A stretch of DNA of 64,000 bases, taken from Algihabitans albus (GTDB lineage Bacteria; Pseudomonadota; Alphaproteobacteria; Kiloniellales; DSM-21159). Position 1 is the first letter of the stretch. The number at the start of each line of letters is the position of its first letter. Below the pieces are notes generated by a model. It ran no database searches, was not told the origin of the DNA, and saw nothing but the letters and a program-made list of their open reading frames with translations. Location of the stretch: assembly GCF_003572205.1 (NCBI RefSeq), contig NZ_QXNY01000004.1, forward strand, positions 682,548 through 746,547. The letters are read 5' to 3'. Position numbers and translations under genes: made by a program. This document shows positions 1 to 8,445 of this stretch, in pieces.

Positions 1-211
<211 letters not shown>

Positions 212-241
212 AGCAGCAGATCTATGAAGGAGGGGCTAGAG

Positions 242-1591
242 ATGCAGCTCTGGCGTAAGTCTCTCGGTTTGATAGCCTTGGCCGGCGTGACCGGTCTGGT
301 GATGACGGGCCCGGCGCATGCCGAGGTTTCGGCCGAGTCTCAGTATGTCTTCAACACGCTTTCGTTCATGTTCCACGGCGTTCTGGTCATGTGGATGGCC
401 GCAGGTTTCGCCATGCTGGAATCGGGTCTGGTGCGGTCAAAGTCGACTGCCTCGATCTGCCTGAAGAACATCGCGCTCTATTCGATCGCCGGCATCATGT
501 ACTACCTGGTCGGCTACAACCTCATGTACACCGATGTGAGTGGGTTCATCGGGTCGTTCAGCCTGCTCTACAATACGACGGGCGATGAGTTGGCTCTGCT
601 GGAGGGCACGGGTGACGCGGCCGCGATCGTCGGCGAAGGCACCTACTCCATCATGTCCGACTGGTTCTTCCAGATGGTCTTCGTCGCGGCTACGGCCTCG
701 ATCGTGTCGGGCACCCTGGCCGAGCGCATCAAGGTCTGGCCCTTCCTGATCTTCGTCGCGATCCTCACCGGCATCCTCTACCCGATTCAGGGCTCCTGGA
801 CCTGGGGCGGCGGCTGGTTGAGCGAGATGGGCTTCAGCGACTTCGCCGGTTCGACCATCGTGCACTCCGTGGGCGGCTGGGCGGCGCTGACCGGCGCCAT
901 CATCCTGGGCGCGCGCAAGGGCAAGTATGGTCCCGACGGGAAGGTCAATGCGATGCCGGGGGCGAACCTGCCGCTGGCCACGCTGGGCACCTTCATCCTC
1001 TGGATGGGCTGGTTCGGTTTCAACGGCGGCTCGCAATTGGCGCTGGGCTCGGCGTTGGATGCGGCCGCGATCGCGGTGGTCTATGCCAACACCAACATCG
1101 CCGCGGCCGGCGGTGTGGTGACGGCCATGATCCTGACCCAGGTGCTCTTCAAGAAGATCGACCTGACCATGGCGCTCAACGGTGCCTTGGCCGGCCTGGT
1201 CTCGATCACCGCCGGTCCGGATCAGACCAACCACCTCGTCTCCCTGATCATCGGTGCGATCGGTGGTGGGCTGGTGGTCTTCGCCGTGCCGCTTCTCGAC
1301 AAGCTCAAGGTCGACGATGTGGTCGGGGCGATCTCGGTCCACCTGGTTGCCGGCATCTGGGGCACTCTGGCCGTCGGCATCTTCGGCAGCGGCGGTCTCG
1401 GGACGCAAATCGTCGGCATCGTCGCCATCGGTGCCTTCGTGGTGGTCACCACGAGCACCGTGTGGCTGGCCCTCAAGTACACCGTTGGGATCCGGGTCTC
1501 CGACGAGGAAGAGGAAATGGGCCTCGACAAGTCGGAACTGGGCATGGAGGCCTACCCCGAATTCGGGCACGGCTCTCAGACCCTTTCGTAA
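242..1591 (+). CDS. amtB: Ammonium transporter AmtB
   Basis: Inner-membrane ammonium channel of the Amt/Mep/Rh family, 449 residues, with an N-terminal signal-like segment ending near AHA and about eleven membrane helices. The twin pore histidines are visible in IVHSVGGW and SVHLVAGIWG, and the FQMVFVAATASIVSG segment is characteristic. An in-frame ATG at 224 exists, but AAGGAGG at 227-233 overlaps it and sits eight bases before the ATG at 242, so 242 is the likely start. It follows the P-II gene, with which it should be cotranscribed from an NtrC/sigma-54 promoter outside the window. A strong terminator follows. Confidence 0.96.
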   Translation: MQLWRKSLGLIALAGVTGLVMTGPAHAEVSAESQYVFNTLSFMFHGVLVMWMAAGFAMLESGLVRSKSTASICLKNIALYSIAGIMYYLVGYNLMYTDVSGFIGSFSLLYNTTGDELALLEGTGDAAAIVGEGTYSIMSDWFFQMVFVAATASIVSGTLAERIKVWPFLIFVAILTGILYPIQGSWTWGGGWLSEMGFSDFAGSTIVHSVGGWAALTGAIILGARKGKYGPDGKVNAMPGANLPLATLGTFILWMGWFGFNGGSQLALGSALDAAAIAVVYANTNIAAAGGVVTAMILTQVLFKKIDLTMALNGALAGLVSITAGPDQTNHLVSLIIGAIGGGLVVFAVPLLDKLKVDDVVGAISVHLVAGIWGTLAVGIFGSGGLGTQIVGIVAIGAFVVVTTSTVWLALKYTVGIRVSDEEEEMGLDKSELGMEAYPEFGHGSQTLS

Positions 1592-1687
1592 AGCAGCACG
1601 AGAAATTTCCGGGGTGTCGCGCAGGACGCAGGGTGCCCCGGAGATTTCGGAGTTTTCTCGAGTTTAACGGCGATCCTCCGCCTGACT

Positions 1688-1724
1688 GGCCCGGCAGGGA
1701 CACCTGCCGGGCCTCTTTTTTTTT
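1688..1724 (+). terminator. Rho-independent terminator of glnK-amtB
   Basis: An 11-bp GC-rich perfect stem (1688-1698 with 1703-1713, loop GACA) is followed by CTC and a run of nine T. It lies about 100 bp after amtB and faces the convergent trpS gene. The other side of the stem has no matching T-run for the minus strand, so it serves the plus-strand operon. Confidence 0.9.
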
Positions 1725-1750
1725 GAGACTCAGGCTGCCGGAAACGAAGC

Positions 1751-2779
1751 TCAGGGCCGCAGGAAGCCGACGATGTCCTGGGCCTCGCGCAGGATCGGCG
1801 CGGCGATCGCGTTGGCTTTCTCCGCACCCGCCTTGAGGATGCCGTCGACATAGGCCGGGTCGCCGGCCATGCGCTGCATTTCCTCGCCCATGGGCCCGAG
1901 GAGGGCCACGGCCAGGTCGGTCAGCACCTGTTTGAAGTGGCTGAACTGCTGGCCCTCGAACTCCGCCAGAACCTCGACCCAGGAGCGGTCCGACAAGGCC
2001 GCGTAGATGCCCAGCAGGTTACAGGCCTCGGGCCGGGCCTTGCGGAGTTCGTCCGGTAGATTGCCCTCCGGGTCCAGCACGTCCGGGCCAGGCAGAAGCT
2101 CCGTGTCGGTCTTGGCCCGGCGGATCTTCTGAGCGACCTCGTCGGGGCCGTCGGTCATGTTCAGGCGGCTGGCGTCGGAAGCGTCCGATTTGCTCATCTT
2201 CTTGCTGCCGTCGCGCAGGGACATGACACGGGCGGCGGCGGAGAGGATCAGCGGCTCGACGATCGGGAAGAACTCTGTTCCGTAGTCGTGGTTGAACTTC
2301 TGCGCGATGTCCCGGGTCAGCTCCAGGTGCTGCTTCTGGTCCTCGCCCACGGGCACGTGGGTCGCCTTGTAGGCCAGGATGTCCGCGGCCATCAGGTTGG
2401 GATAGACATAGAGCCCGGCCGAGGCCTGCTCGCGGTGCTTGCCCGCCTTCTCCTTGAACTGGGTCATGCGGTTAAGCCAGCCGAGGCGCGCGACGCAGTT
2501 GAAGATCCAGGCCAGCTCGGCATGGGCCGGCACCTGCGATTGGTTGAAGATGATGCAGCGCTGCGGATCGACGCCGGCGGCCAGGTAGGCGGCCGCGACT
2601 TGGCGGATCTGATTGCGCAGCTCGCCCGGTTCCTGCCACTGGGTGATGGCATGCAGGTCGACGACGCAGTAGATGCAGTCGTAGTCGTGCTGCAGCGCTA
2701 CGAACTGTCGGATGGCTCCGAGGTAGTTCCCGAGATGCAGATTTCCGGTGGGCTGGACGCCCGAGAAGATGCGTTTCAT
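1751..2779 (-). CDS. trpS: Tryptophanyl-tRNA synthetase
   Basis: Class I aminoacyl-tRNA synthetase that charges tRNA-Trp with tryptophan in the cytoplasm. The protein has 342 residues, close to the usual 330-340. The N-terminus [18 protein letters not shown] contains the HIGH-type motif HLGN at residues 15-18, and the KMSKS loop is intact ([12 protein letters not shown], near residue 195). The ATG at 2779 gives exactly the family N-terminus ([12 protein letters not shown]). It lies 97 bp downstream of murJ on the same strand; murJ-trpS is a common alphaproteobacterial pair, often with glnD upstream, which is not here. It converges on amtB. Confidence 0.97.
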   Translation of the reverse strand: MKRIFSGVQPTGNLHLGNYLGAIRQFVALQHDYDCIYCVVDLHAITQWQEPGELRNQIRQVAAAYLAAGVDPQRCIIFNQSQVPAHAELAWIFNCVARLGWLNRMTQFKEKAGKHREQASAGLYVYPNLMAADILAYKATHVPVGEDQKQHLELTRDIAQKFNHDYGTEFFPIVEPLILSAAARVMSLRDGSKKMSKSDASDASRLNMTDGPDEVAQKIRRAKTDTELLPGPDVLDPEGNLPDELRKARPEACNLLGIYAALSDRSWVEVLAEFEGQQFSHFKQVLTDLAVALLGPMGEEMQRMAGDPAYVDGILKAGAEKANAIAAPILREAQDIVGFLRP

Positions 2780-2876
2780 CGTGCTTGGGTTCGCTCAGCA
2801 AGGAGAAGCAAGGACTGCGGCGCGCCTTATCGCCGCTGCACCAGATCGGGTCAAGCTATCGGGGTAGCGACGCAGG

Positions 2877-4433
2877 TCAGGCCGGTCTCTCCCGCTTGCG
2901 CCGCAGGAGGCCGCGCAGGTCCTGCAGCTCCACCGCACCGGTCGCCAGAGCCAGCAGGGCATAGACCCCGAGGCCGGCTCCCACCAAGCCCGCCAAGGCC
3001 AGGAAACGCACGAGTTCCGGCCCGGCCAGCCAGGTCTCCAAACCCAGGGCGGCGCCCCAGACGGCGAGGCCCATGGCGGCACTGGCCAGAAGGGCGCGCG
3101 GCAGACGCCGCTTGGCCCGGGCATCCAGTGCGAGATGCCCGTCGCGGCGCAGCCTCCAGGCCAGCAGCCCGGTGTTGACCCAGGACGAGACCGTGGTGGC
3201 CAGCGCGATGCCCAGGAAGCCGATGAGGAAGAACAGCGCCAGGCTGAGGACGATGTTGACCGCCACGCTGACCAGCGCGAAACGCAGCGGCGTCACCGTG
3301 TCTTCGCGGGCGAAGAAGGCGGGCTGCAGGATCTTGACCAGCACGAAGGCGGGCAGACCGAGGGCGAAAGCGGTCAGCGCCAGTGCCGTGTTCTGGGCGT
3401 CGGCCAGATCGAAGGCGCCGCGTTCGAACAGCACCGTGATAATCGGACCCGGCACGACGGCCAAGGCAACCGCGGCCGGCAGGGTCAGGAAGAGACCCAG
3501 CTCCAGCGCCCGGTTGAGCGACTGCAGAGCCGCCTCGGGCGCGCCGCCGCGCAGTTTGCGCGCCAGGTCGGGCAGGAGCACGACGCCGATGGCGATGCCG
3601 ATCAGCCCGAGCGGCAACTGATAGACCCTGTCGGCGTAGTAGAGCCAGGATACGGCGCTGGCCTGGAGAGTCGCGATCATGGTGCCGATCAGCAGGTTGA
3701 TCTGCATGGCGCCCGACGACAGCAGGCCGGGCCCCATCAGTTTGAGTAGCCGTCTGACCCCGGGAGTCAGGCGGGGAACTGGCAAGCGCAGGGACATGCC
3801 GGCGCGCCGCGCCGCCAGCAGCAAGAGTCCGAATTGCAGCACGCCCGCTACGGCCACCGCCCAGGACAGCGCATGCGCCGGCTGTTCGGCCTGCGGCACG
3901 ACGAAGAGCAGCGCCATGACGAAGCAAAGGTTGAGTACGATCGGCGCCGCCGCCGCCGCCGCGAAGCGCTGCATGGAGTTCAGCAGCCCCGAAAGCAGTG
4001 CCACCAGTCCCATGAACAGAAGGTAGGGAAAGCAGATGCGCGTCAGCTCGACGGCCAAATCGAACTGCTCCGCGTCGCCGATGAAGCCGGGCGCGATCAC
4101 CGGCATGAGCCAGGGCATCGCGGCCATGGCGGCGGCGGTCAGCAGCAGAAGCCAGAACAGCAGAAAGGCCAGGGCTTCCTCGGCAAACCGCCGTGCCGGT
4201 TCCTGTCCTTCGGCCTCCAGCCTGCCGGCGAAGAGCGGCACGAAGGCGGCGTTGAAGGCGCCTTCGGCGAAGAGGCGGCGAAAGAGGTTCGGGAACTTGA
4301 AGGCGACGAAGAAGGCGTCGGCCAGTGGACCGGCGCCCAGCGTGCCCGCGATCAGCACGTCGCGGATAAAGCCGAGCACTCGGCTGACCGCTGTGTAGCC
4401 CCCGACCGTGGCGAAAGCGCGGATCAATGCCAT
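2877..4433 (-). CDS. murJ: Lipid II flippase MurJ (MviN)
   Basis: Integral inner-membrane MOP-superfamily flippase that moves lipid II across the membrane for peptidoglycan synthesis. It has 518 residues and about 14 hydrophobic helices. The N-terminus TVGGYTAVSRVLGFIRDVLIAGTLGAGPLADAF carries the conserved SRxLGFxRD motif with the essential arginines, and FKFPNLFRRLFAEGAFNAAFVP is the MurJ signature. It precedes trpS on the same strand. The upstream neighbour here is an unrelated aminotransferase rather than glnD. Confidence 0.96.
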   Translation of the reverse strand: MALIRAFATVGGYTAVSRVLGFIRDVLIAGTLGAGPLADAFFVAFKFPNLFRRLFAEGAFNAAFVPLFAGRLEAEGQEPARRFAEEALAFLLFWLLLLTAAAMAAMPWLMPVIAPGFIGDAEQFDLAVELTRICFPYLLFMGLVALLSGLLNSMQRFAAAAAAPIVLNLCFVMALLFVVPQAEQPAHALSWAVAVAGVLQFGLLLLAARRAGMSLRLPVPRLTPGVRRLLKLMGPGLLSSGAMQINLLIGTMIATLQASAVSWLYYADRVYQLPLGLIGIAIGVVLLPDLARKLRGGAPEAALQSLNRALELGLFLTLPAAVALAVVPGPIITVLFERGAFDLADAQNTALALTAFALGLPAFVLVKILQPAFFAREDTVTPLRFALVSVAVNIVLSLALFFLIGFLGIALATTVSSWVNTGLLAWRLRRDGHLALDARAKRRLPRALLASAAMGLAVWGAALGLETWLAGPELVRFLALAGLVGAGLGVYALLALATGAVELQDLRGLLRRKRERPA

Positions 4434-4520
4434 GGGAAGAGGGTTCTAGAGAATTGCGGCGAGTCCGGGAAGCGGGCAGGTCGCGTCGACGGCAAAGCGC
4501 CTAGCCAGTTCAGGGCCCCC

Positions 4521-5717
4521 TTAGCAGCGCAACGCCCTGCGGACTTTCTCGCCAAGGCCGCGCAGTCGCGGTACCGGCTCGTTGGCGTAGACGAAACGAA
4601 GGTACTGTGCGCCGTGTTCGATGCCCCAGCCGGTCATGGGCGTCGCGCAGACGCCCTGCTCGAAAAGGCGCTCCGACAGCTCGGCGCCGTCGAGGCCGAA
4701 GTCGGAGGCACGCAGCAACAGCGACCAACCGCCTGCCGGCACGCCGAACGGTAAGCCCTTCAGTTCCTCGATCAGAAGGTCGCGGCGTGCCTGCAGCTCG
4801 GCCACATAGGGTGGCAAGGTTTCGGCCGAACGCTCCAGCGCAATGGCCGCGGCTTCCTGCGCGATGCCGACGGGGACGACCACATTGGCGAGCGAGACGG
4901 CGGTCAGGTCGGGCAGGTAGGCCTCGGGTGCGACGATCCAGCCAATCCGCCAGCCGATCATCCGCAGCTCCTTGGAGGCCGAGCCGACCGTGACGGTGCG
5001 CTCCGCCATGCCGGGCAGACCGGCGGGATGCAGAGGCTTCCGACCGTCGAACAGCAGCCGTTCCATGGCACTGTCGAGGATCAGCAGCAGATCCCGCGCA
5101 ACGCAAAGCTCGGCCACGAGGCGCCAGTCGTCCTCGTCCAGCAGACCGCCGCTGGGCATGGAGGGCGACATGAGCAGCAGGGAGCGGGTCTTGGGGCCGA
5201 CGGCCCGACGCAGCGCCTCTCGATCCAGCTTCCACGCAGCGCCGGGCTTGAAGACGAAGGGAACGAAACGCGGCTCGCCGCCGGCCAGCCGGACTCGATT
5301 GATCAGTCCGGCGTAGGTCGGGTCGGTGACGATCACCTCGTCGCCCACCTCGGTGGTGGCGAGCAGGACGTTCAGGATGCCGGACAGCCCGCCGGCGCAG
5401 ATCACGCAGTTGCGCTGGCCGTCATAGGGCACGCCAGCGATCTTCGAGACATGATCAGCCGCCACCTCACGCAGCCGCTCTTGCCCGACAAAAGGCAGGT
5501 AGCTGTTGTCCGAATCGGTTTCGGCGGCGCGGCGGGTGCGTGCGACGACCTCCGGATCGGGCGGAATGTCGACATCGAGATTTTCGAGCCGCAGGACGTC
5601 GCAGTCAGCGCCGTCGGCGCGCGATCCCATGCGGTCGACGCCGATTCCCGCGATAGACTGTAGGCGTGCCGGACGCCGGCGAGTCGCGGTAGCGGACGAT
5701 GGATCGGTGTGGGGCAT
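4521..5717 (-). CDS. PLP-dependent class I/II aminotransferase
   Basis: Fold-type I pyridoxal-phosphate aminotransferase of 398 residues. The PLP lysine is in VGSASKELRMIGWRIGW (about K249), the phosphate-binding region includes the CAGGLSGILN glycine loop near 108-116, and an aspartate is found in LLILDSAMER. The usual NPTG motif is replaced by SPSMPSGG (residues 184-191), so the asparagine that contacts the cofactor oxygen is a methionine. The substrate cannot be read from sequence; similar proteins are annotated loosely as aspartate or arginine:pyruvate transaminases. It is divergently transcribed from a GntR regulator with only 35 bp between the starts, which suggests that the regulator controls it. 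Confidence 0.85.
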   Translation of the reverse strand: MPHTDPSSATATRRRPARLQSIAGIGVDRMGSRADGADCDVLRLENLDVDIPPDPEVVARTRRAAETDSDNSYLPFVGQERLREVAADHVSKIAGVPYDGQRNCVICAGGLSGILNVLLATTEVGDEVIVTDPTYAGLINRVRLAGGEPRFVPFVFKPGAAWKLDREALRRAVGPKTRSLLLMSPSMPSGGLLDEDDWRLVAELCVARDLLLILDSAMERLLFDGRKPLHPAGLPGMAERTVTVGSASKELRMIGWRIGWIVAPEAYLPDLTAVSLANVVVPVGIAQEAAAIALERSAETLPPYVAELQARRDLLIEELKGLPFGVPAGGWSLLLRASDFGLDGAELSERLFEQGVCATPMTGWGIEHGAQYLRFVYANEPVPRLRGLGEKVRRALRC

Positions 5718-5733
5718 GGCAATTTCCTAGATA

Positions 5734-5746
5734 ATAGATAATCTAT
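5734..5746. promoter_or_regulatory. Palindromic operator between aminotransferase and gntR
   Basis: A perfect 13-bp palindrome, ATAGAT-A-ATCTAT, lies in the 35-bp space between the divergent starts, in an AT-rich patch that repeats TAGATA just to its left. GntR/FadR-type regulators bind short palindromes of this size, usually in the promoter they share with their target. Binding by the adjacent regulator is inferred from position. Confidence 0.55.
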
Positions 5747-5752
5747 GAAAAC

Positions 5753-6433
5753 ATGACGAATCTCAAAGGGCAAGACGACGGTGAGGACGATCGCTCTCTG
5801 GCGGGACAGATCGCACGCACACTGTCGCGACGGATCGTCGTGGGCGAATTGGCGCCGGGAACGCCGCTTCGCCAAGACCATGTCGCCGGCGAGTTCAGGG
5901 CCAGCCACGTTCCGGTACGCGAGGCCTTTCGAAAGCTTGAGGCCCAGGGCCTCGTGACCGGCGCGCCCCGGCGCGGCGTGCGCGTGACGCTCTTGAACCC
6001 GGCCGCTCTGCTGGAGATCACGGAGATGCGGGCGGCTCTGGAGGTGCTGGCGCTGGTCCACGCGATCCCGAAACTGACCGAGGCGGATCTAGCGGAAGCC
6101 CAGGCCACCCTGGAGGCGGGAGAGACGAGTGACGACATCGCTGTTTGGGAAGCGGCCAATCGCCGTTATCACGCCGCGCTCTGGCGCCCTTGCGGGATGC
6201 CACGCCTGCTGGCGACGCTCGACGACCTGAACAGGGCCGCCGCCCGCTACCTCTACGCGACCTGGAAAGAGTTGGACTGGCAGCCCCGCTCCGACCGGGA
6301 GCATCGTGCACTGCTGGCGGCTCTCCGCGCCGGCGATGGCGCCCTGGCTTGCGAGCGACTGGGCGACCACATCCGGGACGCAGGCAAGGCCCTCCATGCG
6401 CGCCTGACCGACGTCGGTGCTTCACAAGCCTAG
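5753..6433 (+). CDS. GntR family transcriptional regulator (FadR/FCD type)
   Basis: DNA-binding regulator of 226 residues. The N-terminal winged helix-turn-helix spans roughly residues 10-80 (LAGQIARTLSRRIVVGELAPGTPLRQDHVAGEF, then the HVPVREAFRKLEAQGLV recognition part). The C-terminal FCD ligand-binding domain is all-helical and includes EMRAALEVLAL, NRRYHAALW and the EHRALLAALRAGD segment, whose histidines usually bind a metal that holds a small acid. The divergent aminotransferase gene and the palindrome between the two starts make it the probable local repressor. The effector is unknown, perhaps an amino or keto acid. Confidence 0.9.
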   Translation: MTNLKGQDDGEDDRSLAGQIARTLSRRIVVGELAPGTPLRQDHVAGEFRASHVPVREAFRKLEAQGLVTGAPRRGVRVTLLNPAALLEITEMRAALEVLALVHAIPKLTEADLAEAQATLEAGETSDDIAVWEAANRRYHAALWRPCGMPRLLATLDDLNRAAARYLYATWKELDWQPRSDREHRALLAALRAGDGALACERLGDHIRDAGKALHARLTDVGASQA

Positions 6434-6543
6434 GGCTTGGTCCGGGCCCTACCCGGCAGAGCGCTGCCTGCGAGCTGCACGGCCGGCGGCGTGCGAGCCC
6501 CGAAACCACGAGAACCCGCAAAGAATAAGACCTCGGAAACGAC

Positions 6544-6575
6544 TTGGGGCGCCGCGGTTTCCCACGACGCCCCAA
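6544..6575 (-). terminator. Possible terminator of the OmpA-like gene
   Basis: An 8-bp inverted repeat (TTGGGGCG with CGCCCCAA, 16-base loop) lies 25 bp beyond the minus-strand gene that ends at 6600. The minus strand continues with only a short T-run (GTCGTTTCC), so termination would be weak. Confidence 0.35.
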
Positions 6576-6599
6576 TCGTAACGGCTATGTCGGGATCGT

Positions 6600-7451
6600 T
6601 TACTGGATGACGATCTCGACACGACGGTTGGCAGGCTCGCGCACACCGTCCGGGGTCGGCACGGCCGGCTCGGCCTCACCGCGACCGGCAACCGAGATGT
6701 TCTGGCTCAGGATACCCCTGGCAACCAGCGCATCGCGGACGGCATTGGCCCGGCGCAACGACAGAGCCAGGTTGTAAGCCTCGGCACCGGCGCGGTCAGC
6801 GTGACCGGTGACGGAGAAGTCGATGATGCCCATCTGCTGAGCAGCGGCGACGGCGTCGTCGACGATGCCCATGCCACCGGCATCGATCTGGGCGCTATCG
6901 AACGAGAAGAAGACGATGTAGGGCTCGGGAGCTCCCATCGGCGCCGGCTCGCTCTGCATCGCGGCTTCCAAGGCTTCCATGGCAGCATAGAAGCCCTCAC
7001 GGCAGGCAGCGATGTGATCGGGTTGATGGTTCTCTTCCTGCTGCTCGACCCAGCAATCGAAACGACCCTGTGCGTGGGCGGCTTCCATCGGAGCCTGCAC
7101 GCGCGCGGTCGCGTCAAGGGCTGACGTCAAGCGCGCCCGCGCTGCCGTCAACTCGCCGATGCTTTCGTCGGGCAGATCCCAGTTGCCCAACTCCTCGGGC
7201 AGAACGACGTCGTTGTTCGCCGCCGCCATGGCCTTGCGTGCGAAGAGGCCGGCGTCCGGCCAATCGTACATCTGGTCGGCTTCGAACAGGGTCAGCTCTT
7301 TATACTCGGAAAAGAGCGCCTGGTTGAAAGGCGTGCCGCCGACGGCATCCATTCCCCGCAGGTCGTCGACGTCATTCATATCGGAGAAGCTGGCGCAGCC
7401 AGCAAGCATGCCGAGGGCGGCAAAGGCGCCAACCACTTTCATGCGGAACAT
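6600..7451 (-). CDS. OmpA family lipoprotein
   Basis: Outer-membrane peptidoglycan-associated lipoprotein of 283 residues. The N-terminus MFRMKVVGAFAALGMLAGC is a lipoprotein signal with the lipidated cysteine at residue 19. The C-terminal third is an OmpA/Pal domain: YIVFFSFDSAQID, then FSVTGHADRAGAEAYNLALSLRRANAVRDALV and a final PDGVREPANRRVEIVIQ. The TGHAD...N...R..V residues bind diaminopimelate. The middle is helical and of unknown function. A near-consensus promoter lies about 130 bp upstream and the leader can form hairpins. It is a monocistronic envelope gene, not the Tol-linked pal. Confidence 0.92.
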   Translation of the reverse strand: MFRMKVVGAFAALGMLAGCASFSDMNDVDDLRGMDAVGGTPFNQALFSEYKELTLFEADQMYDWPDAGLFARKAMAAANNDVVLPEELGNWDLPDESIGELTAARARLTSALDATARVQAPMEAAHAQGRFDCWVEQQEENHQPDHIAACREGFYAAMEALEAAMQSEPAPMGAPEPYIVFFSFDSAQIDAGGMGIVDDAVAAAQQMGIIDFSVTGHADRAGAEAYNLALSLRRANAVRDALVARGILSQNISVAGRGEAEPAVPTPDGVREPANRRVEIVIQ

Positions 7452-7517
7452 AAAGCTAGTCCTCCATACGCGGTGAGGGTCTCAAGGCTTGTTTCGACCT
7501 CCGGGTACGCAAAAAGC

Positions 7518-7571
7518 GCCCCGGTCCTTGATAATGGGGCCCTGAACCTTTGGAGGAATGCCCCCCTCCAA
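7518..7571 (-). other. Structured 5' leader of the OmpA-like gene
   Basis: Between the predicted promoter and the start codon are two hairpins: a perfect 7-bp stem at 7550-7556 with 7565-7571, and a 5-bp GC stem at 7518-7522 with 7536-7540 followed on the minus strand by five T. Stable leader hairpins are known to protect ompA mRNA in enterobacteria. The second could also be a leaky terminator. The rest of the 7452-7776 gap holds a further 7-bp hairpin (7651-7657 with 7668-7674) upstream of the promoter and no convincing gene. Confidence 0.4.
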
Positions 7572-7589
7572 GTCAGAACTTCGGCGCGA

Positions 7590-7618
7590 ACCATAGTTGA
7601 GCTTCGCGGCATTGTCAA
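7590..7618 (-). promoter_or_regulatory. Sigma-70-type promoter of the OmpA-like gene
   Basis: On the minus strand TTGACA (7618-7613) is separated by exactly 17 bases from TATGGT (7595-7590). This is a near-consensus housekeeping promoter in an otherwise GC-rich genome, pointing at the lipoprotein gene with a leader of about 130 nucleotides. Confidence 0.7.
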
Positions 7619-7776
7619 AAGACCATGTTATGACGCCAAGCCAATTTTTTGCCGCAAAATCGAGAGCTTGCGGCATCTTTTAACCACTTTCGGAGTAGAG
7701 ATCCTAGGGGTCATCAGCAGTGTCGTTTGCCGACCTCTCTCCACTTAAAGACGTAGTCTGCGCCGCCGGCACTTCG

Positions 7777-8445
7777 TTAGATCGCGGAGGCGGGTCCCGA
7801 GCCACCCTCGACAGCGGCGAGCGCCACGACGGGTCCACGCGCCGCCTCCGCATCGTCCGGGTCGTGGGTCACCAACAAGGTCGGCAAACCGCGAGCGCGG
7901 GCGTGCGAGAAAACGAAAGCGCGTATCCTGTCGCGTAGACTAACGTCGAGCTTGGCAAAAGGTTCATCCAACAAAAGACCGCGTGGCCGCGCCAGCAAAG
8001 TTCGCAGCAGGGCGACCCGCGCCCGCTGGCCGCCCGAGAGGGTCGCCGGATCGCGCTGCTCGAAGCCCTCCAGTCCCGCTTCGGCCAAGGCGCCGAGAAT
8101 TTCGGCCCGGCGTGCCGCCCGTCCCCGCACCTCCGACGGCAAGCCGAACGCCAAGTTTTCCCCGACGCTCAGGTGGGGGAACAGCAAGTCGTCCTGGAAT
8201 AGAATGCCCACGCCGCGGCGTTCGGGCGGTAGAGCGGCCAGATCGCCGCCATCTAGCAGGGCCCGCCCCTCGGCCGTGAAGCCGGGTTCGAGCGTACCGC
8301 AGAGAAAACCCAGCAGACTCGACTTGCCGCTGCCCGAAGCGCCCATGACGGTTACGATCTCTCCGTCCGGCACGGTGAAGCTGAGCGGTGCGAAGAGGCG
8401 GCGTCCGGCGAGACGCAACGACACGGACTGCAGTTCCAGGGTCAT
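7777..8445 (-). CDS. ynjD: ABC transporter ATP-binding protein, YnjD-like
   Basis: ATPase subunit of 222 residues. Walker A is GASGSGKS (residues 35-42), followed by the Q-loop FQDDLLF, signature LSGGQRAR, Walker B LLLDEP and the switch histidine in LLVTHD. The start chosen (MTLELQSV) overlaps the stop of the permease by four bases (ATGA), implying translational coupling. Together with the next two genes it matches the three-gene YnjBCD importer of E. coli in order, size and family, rather than a simple thiamine ThiBPQ system. The transported substrate of the family is not established. Confidence 0.85.
   Translation of the reverse strand: MTLELQSVSLRLAGRRLFAPLSFTVPDGEIVTVMGASGSGKSSLLGFLCGTLEPGFTAEGRALLDGGDLAALPPERRGVGILFQDDLLFPHLSVGENLAFGLPSEVRGRAARRAEILGALAEAGLEGFEQRDPATLSGGQRARVALLRTLLARPRGLLLDEPFAKLDVSLRDRIRAFVFSHARARGLPTLLVTHDPDDAEAARGPVVALAAVEGGSGPASAI

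Noticed and set aside
437-1570. A 377-codon open frame opposite amtB, and comparable long frames opposite ileS, ecm, mcd and the ammonia-lyase
   Set aside because: High third-position GC keeps antisense frames open; the products are rich in Arg, His, Gln and Gly and resemble no family.
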